A stretch of DNA of 64,000 nucleotides from Clavelina lepadiformis (GCF_947623445.1 NC_135241.1:24988501-25052500); one strand, 5' to 3'. Shown: positions 43,504 to 56,482, counted from the stretch's first letter. Made by a program: numbers and translations. Notes: generated from the sequence alone by a model not told the origin.

Positions 43504-44508
43504 CAGTGTTTCTCAACCCCGAGTCCGCGGACTCATTTGAGTCCACGTAAGGTTTTTGTGAGTCCGCAAGCCCATTAATTTACTGTATATAATTAGACAT
43601 AGGTCATAATTTTCGCGACGGCTTTTCAACTGAAAATGTAGGGGTCGCAAGAGATACCTTGGTGTGTTGGATATTTCAGAATAGTCTGACAAAGAAGAGC
43701 CTTTCTGATTTCTGATGTTACGCTGGTGGCAATCCAAATCCTTAATTCTTTTGTTCTCTTCTTCTTCCAACTCCTGGCGCGCGAATCACCTTCTTTTTTC
43801 TCTTTTTTAAAAGGAGTCAGGGCCTTTTTTGTTTCTTTCCAGATATCGGGAATGATGCACAGCTCATGGTGTTGGTGCGATATGTTGACACAAATGGCTG
43901 AGAAGCAGTTTTTGCTTTGCCGTGCACTTGCCAAAAATACCACTGGAGAACAAATATTTAAGAAAATGGATTCGTTTTTTAAAGTACATCAGCTTGAGTT
44001 GGCCTATTGTGTGTCTGTTTGCACTTTTCCGTTCATGATGGGAAGTAAAAAGGGTTTTAAAAAAGTCGACAGATGTGTAGAGACAAGTTCAAAATTGCTT
44101 CTCTGAGTCAATTTTGGACGAATGTTCTGTCGAAGAAACCTAATCTATCTGACCTCTGCAAACAAACAACAATAGCTCTTTTTGCCTTTTCCGACTACAT
44201 ACTTGTGTGAAGCTGGATTTTCAACATTGGCTATGGTTAAAACCAAGTGCGGGAACCAACTTCAACCGGAAGATGATATCAGATTTGCATTGACGACCAT
44301 AACTCCTGATTTCGACAAACTTGTGAAGCAAGTTTAACTTCAAGAACAAGATTTATAGTGCATATGTGCCCAATATACAAATCGCTTCTGCTTTTTTATC
44401 TTACTGATTAGTGTTAAACTAACTTATTTTTGTTCCTATTACCTGAGTCCGCGAATACTTATGCTAATGGGAAAATAGTCCGTGGGCAAAAAAGGTTGGG
44501 AAACACTG
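43504..44508 (+). mobile_element. 1005-bp hAT element nested in the P element
   Basis: Ends CAGTGTTTCTCAACC and GGTTGGGAAACACTG. Flanking 8-base duplication TTCTAAAC (43496-43503 and 44509-44516). Inside, on the plus strand, are decayed transposase pieces: about 43870-44060 (MAEKQFLLCRALAKNTTGEQ) and 44189-44337 (PTTYLCEAGFSTLAMVKTKC, LQPEDDIRFAL). The latter is the typical hAT C-terminal dimerisation region of ZBED-like transposases. Frames are broken and most of the transposase is missing, so it is non-autonomous. The insertion falls at the AG of a likely splice acceptor of the P transposase. Confidence 0.92.
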
Positions 44509-44648
44509 TTCTAAACCGACGTAACAAATTCAAGGTATATTTGATACTGTATATAATCTTCTATATTTTTTGTAATTATGCAACTAAGCTGTGTTTACAT
44601 ATATATCAGATAAATATAATAATCATCAGATAAATAGAAATTATTTTT

Positions 44649-47600
44649 CTACATTTTAACTTGGGGAAGTTTTGCTCTTGTAGTTTTAAGAAGACGTTGA
44701 AACTGTTTTTCAGTTTCCTTGCAAACTACTACTACACTTTCGGAAGGTTTAAATAATTTGCCTTTATCTTTCATTTGCAGGAAGTCAGACACTGGAAAAT
44801 TGGTTGTTGAACCAAGAGCTTGACTACAGTGACTGCACAAAATTTGCTTATCAACCATTTTGCTAACATAGCCAGCTATATATGAAATGGCAGCTTTTTT
44901 GTATTCAGACAAACCAAGAATGTTTGGAATTTCACTGAGGCTATGATCTTCGTCGACTTCTAGATCCCGTCCAAGTAGGTCATATTTTCTTATAATATGA
45001 GCACCTGATTCTGTCAGCTGAGGGTTACTAGTTGAAGCACCATTGAATATATGCAAAATTTCAATTGGTAACTTTTGTTCACAGTTACCCACTCCACCTT
45101 TGATATCACTTCTTAGAAGTAAGCGCTTATAAGCTGCTGTAAACTGCTGGCTTGTCGGGTTGTTGTTGAAACCTCCTGCTGACCTTATGGCTCCAAAAAA
45201 CAACTCAAGGTGGTCTTGGCTAAGCTTGTAAGTTAAGATATATCTTAGTGGAGATTGATTTTGCCCAACTAAATCTTGAAACAACCCTTTTATACTTCTT
45301 ATTGCCATCAAGAATCCCAGAAAGCCTGTTTTCCGTCTTGTTTTAAGCATTTGTACCCCAGCAGTGTCCTTCAACTTGAGAATGTAATCAAAAGAAAAAT
45401 CAAGAAATGGCCTCCAGCTGGACTCATTGCTTCTTTTCAAAGGTGATTTGAATCCTTTAGCACATGGATTTCTGGAATTGCATATATCAAATAAGCGATC
45501 AAAAATACGTAAAAACCTAACAGTTGCCGCCGAACTTTGGAACTGTTGTAGTTTCAATGTGTTGCTGCAGTACTCAATGGCATCAGCTACACTTGCACTT
45601 ATTGCTTGAGCTGCCAAGTTAACCTTCATTTTTTGTTGTTTTCAGTTTATATGGGCCAACTTAAGTTTGTTTGCAACGCGTAACCCTTCTTCTTTTTGAA
45701 GTTTCTGCAGCTGAACCAAGTATTCCCATTTCACTTTCTTTCCTTCAAAATCTACAAGTATGCCACCTTCACCAAAGGTATTGCGTATAAGTTTAAGCAT
45801 ATGGCACACATCTAACAACATATATATTTTGGAATTTTCATCTGCAGGATGGTTAAAATAAGTTTGGAAGTTATCTATGTCTAAAGACAAACCAAGTTCA
45901 TTGATCATAGCAAGATGACTGGAAGGACCATCACATGTCACAGAAGAAACTACTACTCCTATATCATGGAGCCGCCCAATACAAACATTTACAAGGTTAG
46001 CTTTCTCTTTACCAGTCAGACTGTCAGTAAAAAAATAGCCACAAGGAATTTTCCATGAATTGTTTAACGAAACAACCATTAGTACTAAAGCATCTTTTGC
46101 AACAGGTGAGGAATCATCTGCTGGCATTTCCACACCAATATCAACAAAACCTCGGAAACGATGGCCATCCCAAGAAACATGCTTCTTAATGGCCATTTCA
46201 TCCAGCATTAAAGCACAAATTACCTGCTTGTTTTTCTTCTTTTCTTCTTCAACTCTGGCTGAAAGTACTCTGAATGCAGGTTCTGTAAAACCAGGTTCAG
46301 CCGACACTTTGGTGTACCATTTTCTAATGGTTGATTGTGCTGGCAAAGCTAAGTTGAAGGTTTTTCTGACATACTCATATGCCTTGGAAGAGTAAAACTG
46401 CAGGGTTAGTGCAAATGCCTTCAATTCCGTGGAATACTTGCAACCTTTAGAAGAATGCAGTTGTTTTGCTGCTTTTTTCATGACATGCAATGGCACACCT
46501 GTAAATGATGCCTTCAACACTTCTTCACAATTTGAAGATAGGAGTTGATTTTTATACAAACATTGAATTAAAGTTTTCATTGAAACTATTTTCTGTTTAA
46601 ATCTGCGTGACTTTTGCTGACTGAGTTTTAAATTTTTTCGAATTGCTGCAATTTGTTTTCTTCGTGACTGGATTTTCGTATTCAATTTAGTGGGTGAATT
46701 GCTTATGCTGTATGTATGGTCAGACTTTACTTTATCCCAGGAGCTTCTTTTAACAAGGCAATCACTTGTTTTATCTTTACTACCGGAACTGCATTGTGAC
46801 TGCAAACCAGTTTTCATATTTCGTGTATATGGTTTCTTCCTTTCATGACCAGCCTGCAGTGAATCAATTCAAAGTTATACTGCCAGTATATATATTAGTA
46901 TATTATATCAGTGCCTGTATACTTGCCAGTATATTATAGCCTATAATTTCCAATAATTATTAAAATAACTGTCTTAATAATAATAAAATAACTTATTAAC
47001 TGCAAATAATTACTGGAATTTATAACCTTACTTTTTTGAGATGTTGTGGAAATTTCTTAAAACGAGTTGGTACAGCACCATCTTTAAGTCTGTTTCGTTG
47101 CCCTGTTCTATCAAAATCTTTCTCCAGAAAATGGTCTGAGCAAATTTTTGAGTGTTTGCTGGGAATCCAACAATCTCTACGCATTGCCACAAGCCATTCT
47201 TTCTTTCGGTCTGAGTCTGATGGAAGTCTGTTGTACATATACTTGGTACTATAAATATATGTTTTAATAAAAATATGTTATCGAATGTAGCTGTGACTGT
47301 TCGGGTACACTTTTAGCTGAGGTAAGTTATTGGTTGAACGCCATGCCAATACACAACAGCTGCAATGTTAATGAGATGGTCTGAACTTACAGCTCATTAA
47401 ATTGAACGACTGGTGCAAAGACACGATTAATTAATAATTCCTGTTGCACAAAAACACCTGCCGGTTTACATACAGTACCGGTATTAACGTTGAACCAATG
47501 CTTACGCATGGAAGGTTCTTGGATGACAAATTTTCTTTCTTGTCTCATCATCCGAACTCCCTTCACTGGCACTTCTGTCCATTAACTTATCGCTTGCTCT

Positions 47601-47669
47601 AGCGCTATTAACTCTCTTTTTCCTTTTTCCACAACCGTAAGCACAGCATTGAGTTCCCCTTTTATCCAT
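44649..47669 (-). pseudogene. THAP-domain P-element transposase, one nonsense codon
   Basis: Minus-strand exons: 47669-47506 (MDKRGTQCCAYGCGKRKKR, first zinc ligands of a THAP C2CH finger; donor GC|GTAAGC), 47248-47032 (RLPSDSDRKKEWLVAMRRD, ICSDHF, remaining ligands) and 46853-44649. Phases match at both joins. The long exon contains a Lys-rich coiled region and LMLDEMAIKKHVSWDG and TCDGPSSHL, which hold candidate catalytic Asp residues. It also contains YKLSQDHLELFFGAIRSAGG, the hallmark of THAP9/P transposases with the candidate catalytic Glu. An in-frame TGA (45644-45642) falls between AHIN and KQQKMKVNLAAQ, where I expect Trp in this family. The rest is open, so this copy is nearly intact but defective. 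Confidence 0.88.
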
Positions 47670-47874
47670 GTTTTATATAGATTACAAATTGACGAAGAAA
47701 TCTCACAATTTAACGTTGGACCTAATAGCTTAAAAGCCTTATAAAATCGTGTTCAAAGCCCAGCTTGGGTCCCTTACTGTTCCCGCCAAATATGTTCAAT
47801 TGGCTTCATTTTTGGTTGGTCGACAACAATAAGATGAGCGATCTAGTGTTATATACGATATCTATGCCTGAGAC

Positions 47875-48440
47875 CCAGCATTGGTGGGAGCCCTTTCATT
47901 TATAAAATTATAATTTAAGCGAATATTTGCCGAGTTTAGCTTTATGCTCTTCAACACCTTAATGTTGGTCTAATTAGACTAACCAGTTGTTTTATTGTTT
48001 AATCGATAAAATTGCGCAACTAACCTATGTTTAAGATAACAGCGTCAGCGTCGTAAAACTACCGACAACCATCAGTGTAATATTGCGTTGATAAGTAAAA
48101 CTGTGTATAGTTAGCATACAGTGGCGTATTCAGGAGTTGCGTTGAAGGCAAACCTTAGGTTTGTGAATGAGTATCGCCCAATTCTTATCACTGTATAACA
48201 ACTTATAAACTGCGCCATAACTAATGTTAACTAATAACAACATCCGGTTTATTCCCTTGTTTGATAAAATTTGCGTAGATTGAGGCAAAGATTGTTTTAT
48301 TCAAGTTTATTTCAATCATCGACTCTTGAAAGAACAACGTTAAACACACATCAGTAAATTCAGCACAAAAATAAATCTAACTTACGTAAAACACAATAAA
48401 TGTAAATTTGTCTTACAATAGACAACGATTTCAGCTAGGA
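47875..48440. repeat. Spacer S, copy 3 (right part)
   Basis: Continues the spacer interrupted by the P element and aligns with 22574-23148, including the Rtf1 3' UTR on the minus strand. No gene. Confidence 0.85.
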
Positions 48441-48448
48441 CTGAATGT

Positions 48449-50206
48449 TTATATCAAAGCCTTGCGCTTTTTGCATTTAACAAAACCAATTGAATGATGA
48501 GGGTTGTCGGAAATCTCACTCGATGGATTTAATTTGGTTGCCGCAGGTTTCTCGTTGGCTGAAAGCATCTGCAGATCTATGTTTAAGTCAAAATCGTGAA
48601 CACCAAAAAGATCTTCGGACATGTGTTTTGGTTGTGCAGCGACAATTGCCATGTTGCTTGGTTTAGGATCAGAATTGCTTTCTGACGAAACGATGCCGTA
48701 GCGATTGTCTAATTCCTGGAGGAGACTTTTTTTCTGCTTCCCATCTTTTGTGTTGCACATGAGGAGTGGTTTGCATTTTTTTCTTGTGAATGGGTCGGCC
48801 TGGTTGTTCCGCGGAACTTTCCACTCTTCCTTGTAAGCCTTCACCTTCTGCAAGTTGTGCGACTTAATTCGTTTATTTATGTAAGTGGTCCCGGCCAAAT
48901 GATTCTGTCTCTGATTGTCCAGTTGAGTGGCGCGTTCTTCCAAATCCTTCAACACATCAACGAGACGAGTCGCCTCAACTGTATCATCACGCTCCAGGGC
49001 GATATCTATCTGCCTCATGATGTCGGTCTTACTCCTTGCATAATTAATTGGAGTCTTTCGGAAACGACTTTTCTCTTTGACGATGCGATCGATGTCGGTG
49101 TCTTTGAAAATGTACGATCTCGCTTTGTTGATAGCGGCTTGCTTCTTTTTGATGTCATCGAAGGTTGGAAGAGATTCGCCCGCTTCTTCCATGGCTTGCT
49201 TCCATTTGGAGAATTCAGAATCCGTTAACTTGGAATTGGAAATAAATTCCAGCCTGAAGACGCGCGTTTGCTGCCCGTGCTTCAGTCTGAAACCCAAGTT
49301 TGTTCGAACTTTACCCAGGTGATAAATTTTGGCAGTTTCAACAACATCGACTATTTCAGCCATTCGATAAACCGGCTTGCCTTCATGACTGCCGATTCCA
49401 ATGCGGACGTAACATCCCAACACAACTTCTCTAAACATTGGAAGATAAAACCATCTTTCCAACCTGAATCTTGACAATCGAATGGTTGAAACCTTGTCCT
49501 TGCTCAGTGGAGGTTGCATTGTAACGATGTTATCTTGACCATCTTCGTCTGATGTGTAAGCAAGTTCTCTATGAAAGTTTGTATCGGTTGAACTGGGAAC
49601 CGTTGCGGCAGGTCGACTCCTCGTCATCGGCATTTCATCATCACCATCGTCCGAGTAAACAGCACTGACTTGCAATTTTGTCTTTACGACTTTGTTCTTC
49701 TTTCGTTGTCTTTCCGCTTTCAACTTTTCTAAAGCTTCGTTTTCCTTTCTCTTTCCCATGATTCTCTTCCTGTCGAAAGCGTCCGGCAGGGAAGATGGAG
49801 GACTCGCGACGGATATTTTTTGCTTCTTTCTCTTCTGTTGGTATTTTTCACCTTCTCCTCGCTGTTTACCAAGTAGAAGCTTCTTTTCGACTTCGAATCG
49901 TTTTTGCAGAGCTTCGCGTCGTTCTAATCTGTTATAAAATTCGAGCTCGCGTTCTTTCTCCGTCATATTCGACAATCGGCGACGATCCATTTCATCTCCG
50001 ACCAGATCCGAATCGTAACCGTCATCAAATTTCTTTCTGAGTGCTTCTTCATCGAAAGAGTTTGTTGTTGATGTTCGCATTTTTGGTTTAGATGAAGTGA
50101 TGCCGCTCATTCGATGATTTGCTGAAGATGAATCTATTTGAAGAAAATCTTCACTGCCAGATTCATCTGAATCAGAAAAGAAGGGATTCTTTCTTTTGCT
50201 GCTCAT
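48449..50206 (-). CDS. RTF1: Rtf1 homologue (Paf1 complex), copy C, intronless
   Basis: A 585-aa open frame with the same start and domain layout as the copy at 23149. Plus3 is at about 240-370 (GCYVRIGIGSHEGKPVYRMA here, against GIGNYESKP in copies A and B). It differs from copy B at scattered residues, mainly in the Lys-rich linker and the last 100 residues, with no length change. That suggests both copies have been kept under coding constraint. No introns. The poly(A)-type hexamers downstream are conserved. It may duplicate or partly replace a conventional Rtf1 gene elsewhere in the genome. Confidence 0.92.
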   Translation of the reverse strand: MSSKRKNPFFSDSDESGSEDFLQIDSSSANHRMSGITSSKPKMRTSTTNSFDEEALRKKFDDGYDSDLVGDEMDRRRLSNMTEKERELEFYNRLERREALQKRFEVEKKLLLGKQRGEGEKYQQKRKKQKISVASPPSSLPDAFDRKRIMGKRKENEALEKLKAERQRKKNKVVKTKLQVSAVYSDDGDDEMPMTRSRPAATVPSSTDTNFHRELAYTSDEDGQDNIVTMQPPLSKDKVSTIRLSRFRLERWFYLPMFREVVLGCYVRIGIGSHEGKPVYRMAEIVDVVETAKIYHLGKVRTNLGFRLKHGQQTRVFRLEFISNSKLTDSEFSKWKQAMEEAGESLPTFDDIKKKQAAINKARSYIFKDTDIDRIVKEKSRFRKTPINYARSKTDIMRQIDIALERDDTVEATRLVDVLKDLEERATQLDNQRQNHLAGTTYINKRIKSHNLQKVKAYKEEWKVPRNNQADPFTRKKCKPLLMCNTKDGKQKKSLLQELDNRYGIVSSESNSDPKPSNMAIVAAQPKHMSEDLFGVHDFDLNIDLQMLSANEKPAATKLNPSSEISDNPHHSIGFVKCKKRKALI

Positions 50207-52080
50207 TTTGTTACAAATAAATTCGATGTCTTAAACACAGGATATATTTGTACCAAAAGCTTTCTATTTACTGTGAAAGAAGAAAAATGTTCACAAACGT
50301 CAAGTTCTTGAAACAGTTTCACCAACGCGGGTTATTATAAGCTAACATTTTTTACTCAATACCTAGTCGCAATAGCGCAAAATAAACTGATTTTTGGAAG
50401 GTAATAAATTATATACTGAACAATGTATTTAATGATTCAGCAACTCCATGAAATAATGTGGCATTTCCCAGAATCTGAAACATTTTCATTTCAATTAGGA
50501 AACTTAGTTTAAGTTTGAACGAAACGAAACTAACTGAATCACTGAGGAACAAAATACTTTAGATGAATCAATAAATCTAAAGTTTGAAAAGTTATTTTAA
50601 CTTTACATGAAATGAGACTCATTACTTCAAATACAGCACAAAATTTCAACCATATTTACTGCTTCCTTTGTCAAATCTTTCACTCACTAGTCACGATTTT
50701 GCTGAACTTAAATAACGTTCCTTGTCTTGTAAGTTGCTAAGCTGCTTGCCTTCTACTTGAATGTGAAGCAACTGTGTGAGTTACAGAATAATTTATAGTG
50801 AGATTTCAGACTTTCATGACGACAACGAGAAAAAATGTTAACCACCTGAGTTTAAGCGGAGATAATAGTGCGAGGTGGGCAAAGTGTGAAGAACAATTAC
50901 AAGGGCGAAAGTGCAAATAAACTTCGATCTGAAATCCCGTCAGGTCAGATAAGATAATGTCACGACCGTAAGTTTTATCAATTTTAGAATGGAGTCGCAC
51001 CAAAACAATGAAACAACAGATTTCCTCTATCAAGGAAAACATGAAATTAACCAGATTATGTAAGTTTTAGAAGATATTTTTCTGCCTTAGCGACGATAAA
51101 GACAAAACAGTAAAAACCTTGCAAACGATAAATCGCTGGTCAAATTGTGTAATAATGTGCGGATAAAAGAAAATTTTCACGATTGGATGATTAACAGAGA
51201 ACAAAGTTACATTTTGAACGAAAAGGATGTTTTTGTTCGAATTTTTGCTTCTTAACAAACAAACATAATTGTTTAAGGAAATAAATTTCTTGGGTTTGCT
51301 TTCCACAGTGAATATTGCAAAATTTAATATTTTGGAATCTTCTGTTAAAATGTAGCTTTTTGCTCGTCTATTATATTGTGAGTTGTAGTTTTTGAAAGAT
51401 GGAGATATAGATCCGTTTTGATTTCTATGCATCTATTGGTTTACTCGTAGCCCAGTCCTTATAAAGATATGTAAACTGCTCATATTATGTTATTTCATGC
51501 TCCAACAACTATCAAGTATGTTGTCCTTCATCGTTCAATATTGCTCATTCACCGACCTATGCATCCGTTGTTTTGATTAAGTTAAGAGAAAGTTGAAAAT
51601 AAGCAAAGTGTTTGACCCGCTTGGAATAACCAGAGTTGTCTTGCACCAGACCATACAATATGGTCGTCATGATGAGAAAGGATAACAATCGCATGCAAGT
51701 TCCAAACCCACAACAGCAATCTGTCGTTTGTTCAAAGTCGCCTGCTACAAATACTGCTGATGTAAATAGATAGAGATTGCGCATTTCTACAAATACTTAA
51801 ATGCATTTTTCCTACACTTTGAATCGTCATTGATAACCTTGCAACAAATGTACCCAAACAATAAAAATATTTACAAGTTTCACAACTTTTTGTTCAACGC
51901 TTTTAAAAAGTAAAATCTTTGTTTCAAATAAAAGCGTTTCAGTGGTCAAAAGCGTTTAAAATGCGTACTTATGCGTTAGTCATATAATGTCAAACTCCAA
52001 ACATGACTTTAACTCGCTACAGTTTGTTTGAAAATTTCAGGGTCGGGTTTTATTTGATCAAACAGAAAATTTATTTTAAA
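50207..52080. repeat. U spacer, copy 3
   Basis: Aligns with 14807-16600: Rtf1 5' flank, minus-strand small frame (50806-51042), and the repeated segment (51493-51980). At about 52060 it jumps to F-box exon 3 sequence, so the F-box promoter and exons 1-2 were deleted here. Confidence 0.7.
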
Positions 52081-52096
52081 AGTTTCGCATTTGCAG

Positions 52097-52264
52097 TAAC
52101 GTCGATGACGAAGCCATGAAGGTTGTGAGCAAATTTGAACATCTCTCAATACTGGACATATCGGGTTGTTCACAAGTTACTGATAAAGGTGTTAATTACA
52201 TTGCTGAGATGCCTTGTCAGATTTTGCACTTCATCAGTTGCGACGTGTGGCAACTACGCGATTA
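52097..52264 (+). pseudogene. Isolated F-box/LRR exon 3 relic
   Basis: Preceded by the normal acceptor (ATTTGCAG). Encodes the exon-3 LRR (LDISGCSQVTDKGVNYIAEM). The donor GATAG|GTAAC has become GATTAGTGG, giving a stop. No neighbouring F-box exons remain. Confidence 0.85.
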
Positions 52265-52985
52265 GTGGGATAACTTGTGTTAAAAAAGTTGATTGCAAAG
52301 AATGTATAAAATAGAAGTAATTCTTCTTCATAACCACATTTAATGTTGAAAAACATTTACATATTTGCAGTAGTATAGTGAAGTAAAACTTCAAGTAAAC
52401 TTCGCACTTCAAGTAAAAATTTTATTTGTATTCCTTGTAAAAGCTGGTAATGAAACGATTGGAAACGTTTAAAGTGCTGTAAGCTGAGTAAATGCAGACA
52501 AACTCTTGCCACAAATGTAATTTATGCTTCCTGCTTAAGAGACATATATTCACGGTCATACTCCGACTTTTCCCGGGAACTGTGTCTGACTTCAAACACC
52601 GATTGCTCAGTTTTGGGACAAATGCGCAACAATCAGCAAATGACGCACAAAGTTGTCTACTTGCGAGATTTGACGCAGTTGAAAGTTGGAGAAAATGATA
52701 TTGTTGTCATAATAACTTGGATTATTTTATGAATCTTGCTGCTGTACCTACATGTATTTATACTCGACAACTTATTTTCGTACAAATTCGGTTAAAACAA
52801 ATAATTTTAACGAATGATAGCAATTTTCTTAGATTTAAAATTTTATTAGTTAAAAAGATTCGTCAATTTCCTGATTAGACTTTGAAAAAGTAGCGATATA
52901 ATCGAAAAAAAGGCAATGCAATTAAACCAAGAAAATTAGGAAAATATAAACGACCGTTTCGAATTATTTTTCAACAGCATCAGGT
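52265..52985. other. Unique stretch without recognised genes
   Basis: Not obviously shared with other parts of the window. A 68-codon frame (52492-52698, with Cys/His residues early) has no recognised domain and no copy to compare. AT-rich. Confidence 0.5.
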
Positions 52986-55500
52986 ATTTAGATATAAAGT
53001 GATAAAGTACTTGGCAACAGTCAGTATAAATTTAGTTTAAGTATGAACTAAACGAAGCTAACTGAATCACTGAGAAACAAAATACTTTAAATGAATCAAT
53101 AAAACTAAAATATGAAAAGTTATGTTAACCTGACATGCAATGAGACTCATTACTTCAAACACAGCATCAATTTTCAACCATAATTATTGCTTCCTTTGTC
53201 CTTTGTTACTCTTTGGTCAAGATTATGCTCAACTTAAATAACTTTCCTTGTCTTGTATGTTGCTAAGCTGCTTGCCTTCTACTTGAATGTGAAGCAACTG
53301 TGTGAGTTACAGAATAATTTATAGTGCGATTTCAGACTTTCATGGCGACAACGAGAAAACATAGTAACCACTTGCGTTTAATCGGAGATAATAGTGCGAG
53401 GTGGGCAAAGTGTGAAGAACAATTACAAGGGCGCAAGTGCAAATGAGCTTCGATCTGAAATCCCGTCAGGTCAGATAAGCTGATATCACGACCGTAAGTT
53501 TTATCAATTTTAGAATGGAGTCGCACAAACACAATGAAACAACAGTAGGAAAACATAAAATTACCTCAGATTATGTAAGTTTTATAAGATATTTTTCTGC
53601 CTTAGCGACAATAAAGACCAAACTGTAACAACGTTGCAAACAATAAACTGGTGTTCAAATTGTGAAAACATGTGAGGACAAATGAAAATGTTCACGATTG
53701 GATGATTAACACAAAACAAAGTTACTTGATTATATATTTCTATCGGAAAAGTGGTTCTAGCTCGAATGTTTGCTTCTTAACAAACAAACATAATTGTTTA
53801 AGGAAATAAATTTCTTGGGTTTGCTTTCCACAGTGAATTTTGCAAAATTTAATATTTTGCAATCTACTGTTAAAATGTGGCTTTTTGCTCGTCTATTATA
53901 TTGTGAGTTGTAATTTTTTAATGATAGAGATTTAGATCCGTTTTGATTTCAATGCATCTATTGGTTTACTCGTAGCTAAGTCCTTAACAAGATAAAAAAG
54001 CTGCTCATATTATGTTATTTCATGCTCCACCAACTATCAAGTATGTTGTCCTACATCGTTCAATATTGCTCATTCACCGACCTATGCATTCGTTGTTTTG
54101 ATAAAGTTAAGAGAAAGTTGATAACATGCAAAGTGTTTGACCAGCGTTTGTTTGTTTGTTCAAAGTAGCCTGATACAAATACTGCTGATGTCATAGATGT
54201 CAATAGATGTAGATTTTGCGTTTCTACAAATAGTTAAATTCAGTTTTCGTACACTTTGAATCGTCATTGATAACCTTGTAGCAAATGACCCCAAAACATA
54301 AAAATATTTACAATTTTCACAACTTTTTGATCAACGCTTTTCAAAAGTAATATCTTCGTTTCAAATAAAAGCGTTTCAGTGGTTAAAAGCGTTAAAATGC
54401 GTACATATGCGTTAGTCATATAATGTTTAACTCCAAACATGATTTTAACTGGGTACAGTTTGTGTGAAAATTTCAATGTCGGGTTTTAAAGCGACTTAGA
54501 ATTTTGAATCGAATTAAATATTTCCATTTTATTGTCAGGGACGAAATTTTTTATCAGCAAAGTCGTTTTAACTCGGCGTCGACGCTTCTGCCTGGCAGCA
54601 TATTTCAACCAGTTCCTGGTTTGTCTTGACTTTGCGTGCTCATGGCAATTGATCCACAGCAGAGTTGTTTAGGGTCTTTGTGATTTGGTGTTTTTATAAC
54701 AACTATAAAGCTTTCTACAGACAGTCAGCACTTATAGGAAAGTTGCAGAAAAAGATGTTCATTAATCACCTTAAGTTCGAGTTAAGCAGAATAACCACCG
54801 AGTAAGAAACGTCAGTTATGAAAACATTTCTAATTTGCGTTGAAATATTTGTCAGAAATTTCTTCCACGACTGCTACTATGAGTTGCCTGATGACAGGCA
54901 CCATGTCCGAGAAATGACAAATAGCAAGCAAACAAAACTTGAAAACGAGAAAACGGTGACAATGGCAGATATCTTTGTCGCCAGTAATGTTTGTGAAGTC
55001 AAATAAGTAAGAGTTTAAGACCAAGTAGATATTAAACATATTGAAAAGGTTCAAGTTCCAAAACCTAAAAGTGCGGTGTTGATTGCTCTACTTGCGCATT
55101 TATACTCTTATTAAGTCTCATTACTCTTACAGCATTACTCTTTTTACGTCTTGGTGCAATTATTACTTTTGTCCCTAACTCGACCATTTAATGTTCTTGG
55201 TTTTACATTTGGGTATGAGCATTATGAGAAGGTTTAGCATAAAGACGAGTTGACCAAGTAATTATTTTGCTAAGTAAGAAAGTGTTAACAAGTATATAAC
55301 ACAGACAACAAACACAGTTCGTTCGGTTACTGATGAATTAAGTTACTGGTCGAGTTTTTACTTTACTTGATGAAAAATAGAATTTGTTGTTTTAAATCTG
55401 AAACGAATTGAAAAAATTTGGTAAATGTTTTTAAGCATTATATTTCTTTTCTTGATCAATTAATTTTACAGTTTAAAATAAGGTAAACTTATGGCGGATT
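52986..55500. repeat. U spacer, partial extra copy
   Basis: Aligns with 15110-17650 and includes the minus-strand small frame (53332-53556), the repeated segment (54018-54420) and the plus-strand small frame (54818-55006). It ends with an F-box start relic: ATGGCGGATTC at 55491-55501, after which F-box homology stops and U-type repeat sequence resumes. This is a truncated extra copy of the F-box 5' region. Confidence 0.75.
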
Positions 55501-56482
55501 CGCGTTGCGTTTGCGTTTCTACAAATACTTAAATTCACTTTTCGTACACTTTGAATCGTCATTGATAACCTTGTAGCAAATTATCACAAAATATGAAAAT
55601 ATTTACAAGTTTCACAACTTTTTGTTCAACGCTTTTCAAAAGTAAAATCTTCATTTCAAGTAAAAGCGTTTCAGTGGTTACAAGCGTTTAAAATGCGTAC
55701 ATATACGTTATTCATATAATGCCTAACTCCAAACATGACTTTAACTCGCTACAGTTTGTGTGAAATTTCAGGGTCGGGTTTAAAAGCGACTTAGAATTTT
55801 AAATCGAATTAAATATTTCCAGTTTGTCAGGGACGTAATTTTTTTTATCAGCAAACATGTTTGAACTCAGCGTCGACGCTTCTGCCTGGCACCATATTCC
55901 AACCAGTTCCCGGTTTACTTCTCTTTGCGTGCTCATGTTAGATGGTGCACAGTAGAGTTGTTTAGGGTCTTGGTGATTTGGAGTTTTATAACAACCATTA
56001 AGGATTCTGTACATAGTCAGTAATTATTGGAAAGATGCAGATAATGATGTTCATTAATCACCTTAGGTTCGATGTAAGTAGAACAAATAACAAACTTCAA
56101 TTATTAAAACATTTGTAATTTTTGTTGAAATATTTGTCAGCAAGTTGTTCAACGACAGCTATGAGTTGCCTGGTAATAAACATCATGTCCGAGAAATGAC
56201 AAAGAACAAGCAGACAAAACTTGAAAACGAAATAATGACAACAATGACAGACATGTTTGTCGCAAGTAATGTTTGTGAAGTAAAACAAATAAAGAGTTTG
56301 AGACCAGGTTAATCTTAAACATATTGAAAGGTTTCAAGCTACGAAACCTGAAATTGCGGTGTTGATTGCTCTACTTGCGCATTATTCCTATTACATCTTG
56401 GTGCGATTATTACTTTTGCCCCTAACTCGACCATCGATCGAATTTACGATCCAAAATTTACAGTTTAAAATAAGGTTAACTT
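55501..56482. repeat. U spacer upstream of F-box copy 4
   Basis: A second, adjacent copy of the sequence 16380-17633, including a version of the plus-strand small frame at about 56100-56290. Its start coincides with the break in the F-box relic at 55500, a tandem-duplication joint. Confidence 0.75.

Larger units (their letters stand above)
42342..47866 (-). mobile_element. P-element-like (THAP) DNA transposon, 5525 bp
   Basis: Terminal inverted repeats of 32 bp with one mismatch (CATAGATATCGTATATAA then ACTAGATCGCTCA), at 42342-42373 and 47835-47866. They are flanked by 8-bp direct repeats CCTGAGAC (42334-42341 and 47867-47874). Paralogous spacers at 12465-12472 and 22566-22573 have one copy, proving insertion. 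8-bp duplications and CA-type ends are characteristic of the P superfamily. The element encodes a THAP domain plus P-type transposase on the minus strand and carries a nested hAT element. The left end (42342-43243) is non-coding and includes a (CAGT)n run at about 42430-42455. Confidence 0.95.

Noticed and set aside
46060..46395. 111-codon plus-strand frame
   Set aside because: Antisense to the conserved P-type transposase.
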